Source of the DNA: a virus
Virus record (IMG/VR): IMGVR_UViG_3300002052_000043
Coordinates: 1-39,849 of that record
DNA length: 39,849 nt
Strand: one strand, 5' to 3'
Shown here: one piece after another, positions 38,555 through 39,849 of the stretch
Numbering within the stretch: position 1 is the stretch's first letter
How the letters are laid out: each line of letters starts with the position of its first letter
Notes under the pieces: generated by a model
The model's input: only the letters and a program-made list of their open reading frames with translations
What the model was told of the DNA's origin: nothing
Databases searched by the model: none
Position numbers and translations under genes: made by a program

Positions 38555-39582
38555 TACTTCCAACGCTGCCTTACCCGTTCACCATAAGCGTAGTATTTGT
38601 CAACATCTTCGGCCAGGATGATTGGTGCGGGATACCAATTTGCGAATTGGATTTCCTCACCGTGAAGCAGATCCACTAGGAGCTCAACCGCTCGATAGGT
38701 TTCTTCATAAAGCGGTTGACCCACAATCGCATAAACCCATCCCTGGCTCAACCAGTCTAGGTTCTGCTCCGAATAATCCATGCTGACGACCATCACATCG
38801 CCCGGTTCCTTGCCCGCATCTCGTAAGGCGGTCGCCCACGTTGTCGAGCCCGCACCTGTCGTCGAGTAAGCCCCGGTGATGTCGGGATGTGCAGTCAGGA
38901 TCGCCGCCGCTTTGGCGATGGCCGCTGCGGGTTCCCCGCCTTCCTCTTCGGGCGGGAACCCTTCGATCCCCGGACAGAGCTCCTCCATACGTGCTGTAAA
39001 AGCATTCACCGCGGGCGTTTCGATGTCGTTGGGCCCGAAGAACGTGGTTGCGATCGGTCCTTTACACTCCAGCTTTTCGGCCATCATATCGGCCACACGC
39101 TCGGAATAATCAACCGAATTCGGCGCAACCCAGGAATTCGCGATGTCGCCCTCGAGCTCGTCATCCAGTGCGATGTGAAACCCAACGATCGGGATTCCCG
39201 ATCCCATGATGTCGCGCATGTTTTCGTACAGGAAACCATCGGGGTAATAGACCACGCCCGATGATCCGAGGCTGATGCACTCTTCGCCCCGAGCGATCAG
39301 CGCCGAAATATCGACGTAATCGATCCCGGCCATCACGCAGTCCACGTCATAGTCCTCGCACGCCTCAAAAAAGCCCAGCATCATGATCCTTACGATGGGA
39401 TGCTGATTGTTCGGCACGACCATGCGGAACGGGTTGCCTCCTTGCAGGTCGCGGTTAGTCGGTTCCGATGTCTCTGTGGGTAACACCTCCTCCGTAATAA
39501 CGGCAGTCGGCTGTGGCTCAGGTTTGGTAGAGCAAGCTGCCAGCACCAGCACAACCATAAGAAAAAGCCTGGTCTTTTTCAT
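38554..39582 (-). CDS. Sugar-type ABC transporter substrate-binding lipoprotein
   Basis: 342 residues. MKKTRLFLMVVLVLAACST is a signal peptide with lipobox VLAAC (lipidated Cys17), followed by a Pro/Thr/Glu-rich linker (PQPTAVITEEVLPTETSEPT). VVPNNQHPIVRIMMLGFFEA, GIPIVGFHIALDDELEGDIA, ITGAYSTTGAGSTTWATAL and VMVVSMDYSEQNLDWLSQGW follow the ribose/galactose-type periplasmic binding protein (Peripla_BP_4-like) fold. These bind a sugar outside the membrane and deliver it to the permease. The permease gene end overlaps its start. No phage structural role is evident. Confidence 0.85.
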   Translation of the reverse strand: MKKTRLFLMVVLVLAACSTKPEPQPTAVITEEVLPTETSEPTNRDLQGGNPFRMVVPNNQHPIVRIMMLGFFEACEDYDVDCVMAGIDYVDISALIARGEECISLGSSGVVYYPDGFLYENMRDIMGSGIPIVGFHIALDDELEGDIANSWVAPNSVDYSERVADMMAEKLECKGPIATTFFGPNDIETPAVNAFTARMEELCPGIEGFPPEEEGGEPAAAIAKAAAILTAHPDITGAYSTTGAGSTTWATALRDAGKEPGDVMVVSMDYSEQNLDWLSQGWVYAIVGQPLYEETYRAVELLVDLLHGEEIQFANWYPAPIILAEDVDKYYAYGERVRQRWK

Positions 39583-39849
39583 ATCTGAGATTCCTCCATA
39601 ATGTCTAATTTAATTTTGCGACGCGCATCAAGGAACATTGCCAATGACAACGCCGCTCCGATGACGATCATTTGCAGATAAGGCGACATGCCGACTGCGA
39701 CCAAGCCGTTCGCCAGAACCTGCATCGTTGCAAGCCCCAAAAACGCACCGATCAAAGATCCTTCATAGCCGTAGATGCTCCCCCCGCCGATCGCACAGGC
39801 GGCGAGAGCTTGAAACTCCCATCCTTGGCCCAACAAAGGTTGTGCGGCA
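39579..39849 (-). CDS. ABC transporter permease (C-terminal part, partial)
   Basis: About 89 residues visible; the gene continues past the right edge. FQALAACAIGGGSIYGYEGS, LIGAFLGLATMQVLANGLVA, GMSPYLQMIVIGAALSLAMF follow the C-terminal membrane helices of RbsC/BPD_transp_2 permeases, where 'A-x-x-I-G-G-x-S-x-x-G-x-x-G-S' is the conserved coupling region. The stop overlaps the start of the substrate-binding lipoprotein, the normal order permease - binding protein for some sugar uptake systems. The ATPase gene is not in the window. Confidence 0.75.
   Translation of the reverse strand, partial: AAQPLLGQGWEFQALAACAIGGGSIYGYEGSLIGAFLGLATMQVLANGLVAVGMSPYLQMIVIGAALSLAMFLDARRKIKLDIMEESQI

Noticed and set aside
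37600-39849. A clean phage-host junction near the right edge
   Set aside because: No direct repeat, tRNA gene or integrase was seen, and the gene overlaps continue without a gap, so a boundary cannot be placed in the window.
1-39849. tRNA genes
   Set aside because: No cloverleaf-like arrangement with a T-loop GTTCGA-type motif and matching acceptor arms was noticed on either strand by eye; a dedicated scan (tRNAscan-SE) would decide.

Overview
The window is a large piece of a tailed double-stranded DNA phage or prophage genome with non-contractile-type tail genes. No tRNA, rRNA, integrase or DNA polymerase was recognised. The head genes are partly Mu-like (protease/scaffold of the Mu I type, a Mu F/SPP1 gp7-like protein, a Com-like zinc ribbon). 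The host is inferred, not shown: the secreted lipoprotein has the Pro/Thr-rich linker after its lipobox that is common in Chloroflexota (Anaerolineae-type) lipoproteins, and the lysis genes include a GH25 muramidase. No gene settles the host.

Layout. (1) 1-7518, minus strand, packaging and head module, read right to left: terminase small subunit, terminase large subunit, portal, a sulfotransferase-like gene, a small unknown, head morphogenesis protein, gp10-like protein, Com-like zinc ribbon, protease/scaffold, decoration protein, and the start of the major capsid protein, which runs off the left edge. (2) 7519-7632, divergent promoter region with a near-perfect sigma70 promoter facing right. 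(3) 7633-19108, plus strand, early/accessory module of tightly overlapping small genes: a putative strand-annealing protein, a Gam-like protein, LuxR-type and other helix-turn-helix proteins, many small zinc-ribbon proteins, a radical SAM enzyme, a DNA methyltransferase next to a putative nuclease, a free-standing DnaA N-terminal-like domain, an MmcB-like and a VRR-NUC nuclease. It ends at a strong terminator. (4) 19098-21210, minus strand, lysis cassette: holin-like protein, secreted double-psi-barrel protein, coiled-coil/TM protein, GH25 lysozyme. (5) 21210-29642, minus strand, tail and connector module: two tail proteins (one split by a 25-bp tandem duplication), tape measure, a tail-assembly chaperone pair joined by a programmed -1 frameshift, tail tube, connectors. 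(6) 29639-37671, minus strand, two fibre-like proteins built from about 16 and 51 copies of a 14-residue repeat, other structural proteins, a glycosyltransferase, an HTH protein and an FmdB-like zinc ribbon. (7) 37664-39849, minus strand, a glycoside-hydrolase-like TIM-barrel protein, a sugar-type ABC substrate-binding lipoprotein and the end of an ABC permease, all overlapping by a few bases and continuous with the phage operon.

If the genome is circular or circularly permuted, the left edge (capsid) would join the right edge (permease), placing the ABC-transporter/glycosidase cargo between the capsid and connector genes of one late operon. The most unusual items are the 14-residue-repeat fibre proteins, the ABC transporter cargo, the lone DnaA N-domain, the split tail gene, and two strongly structured intergenic regions (13.3 and 15.1 kb).
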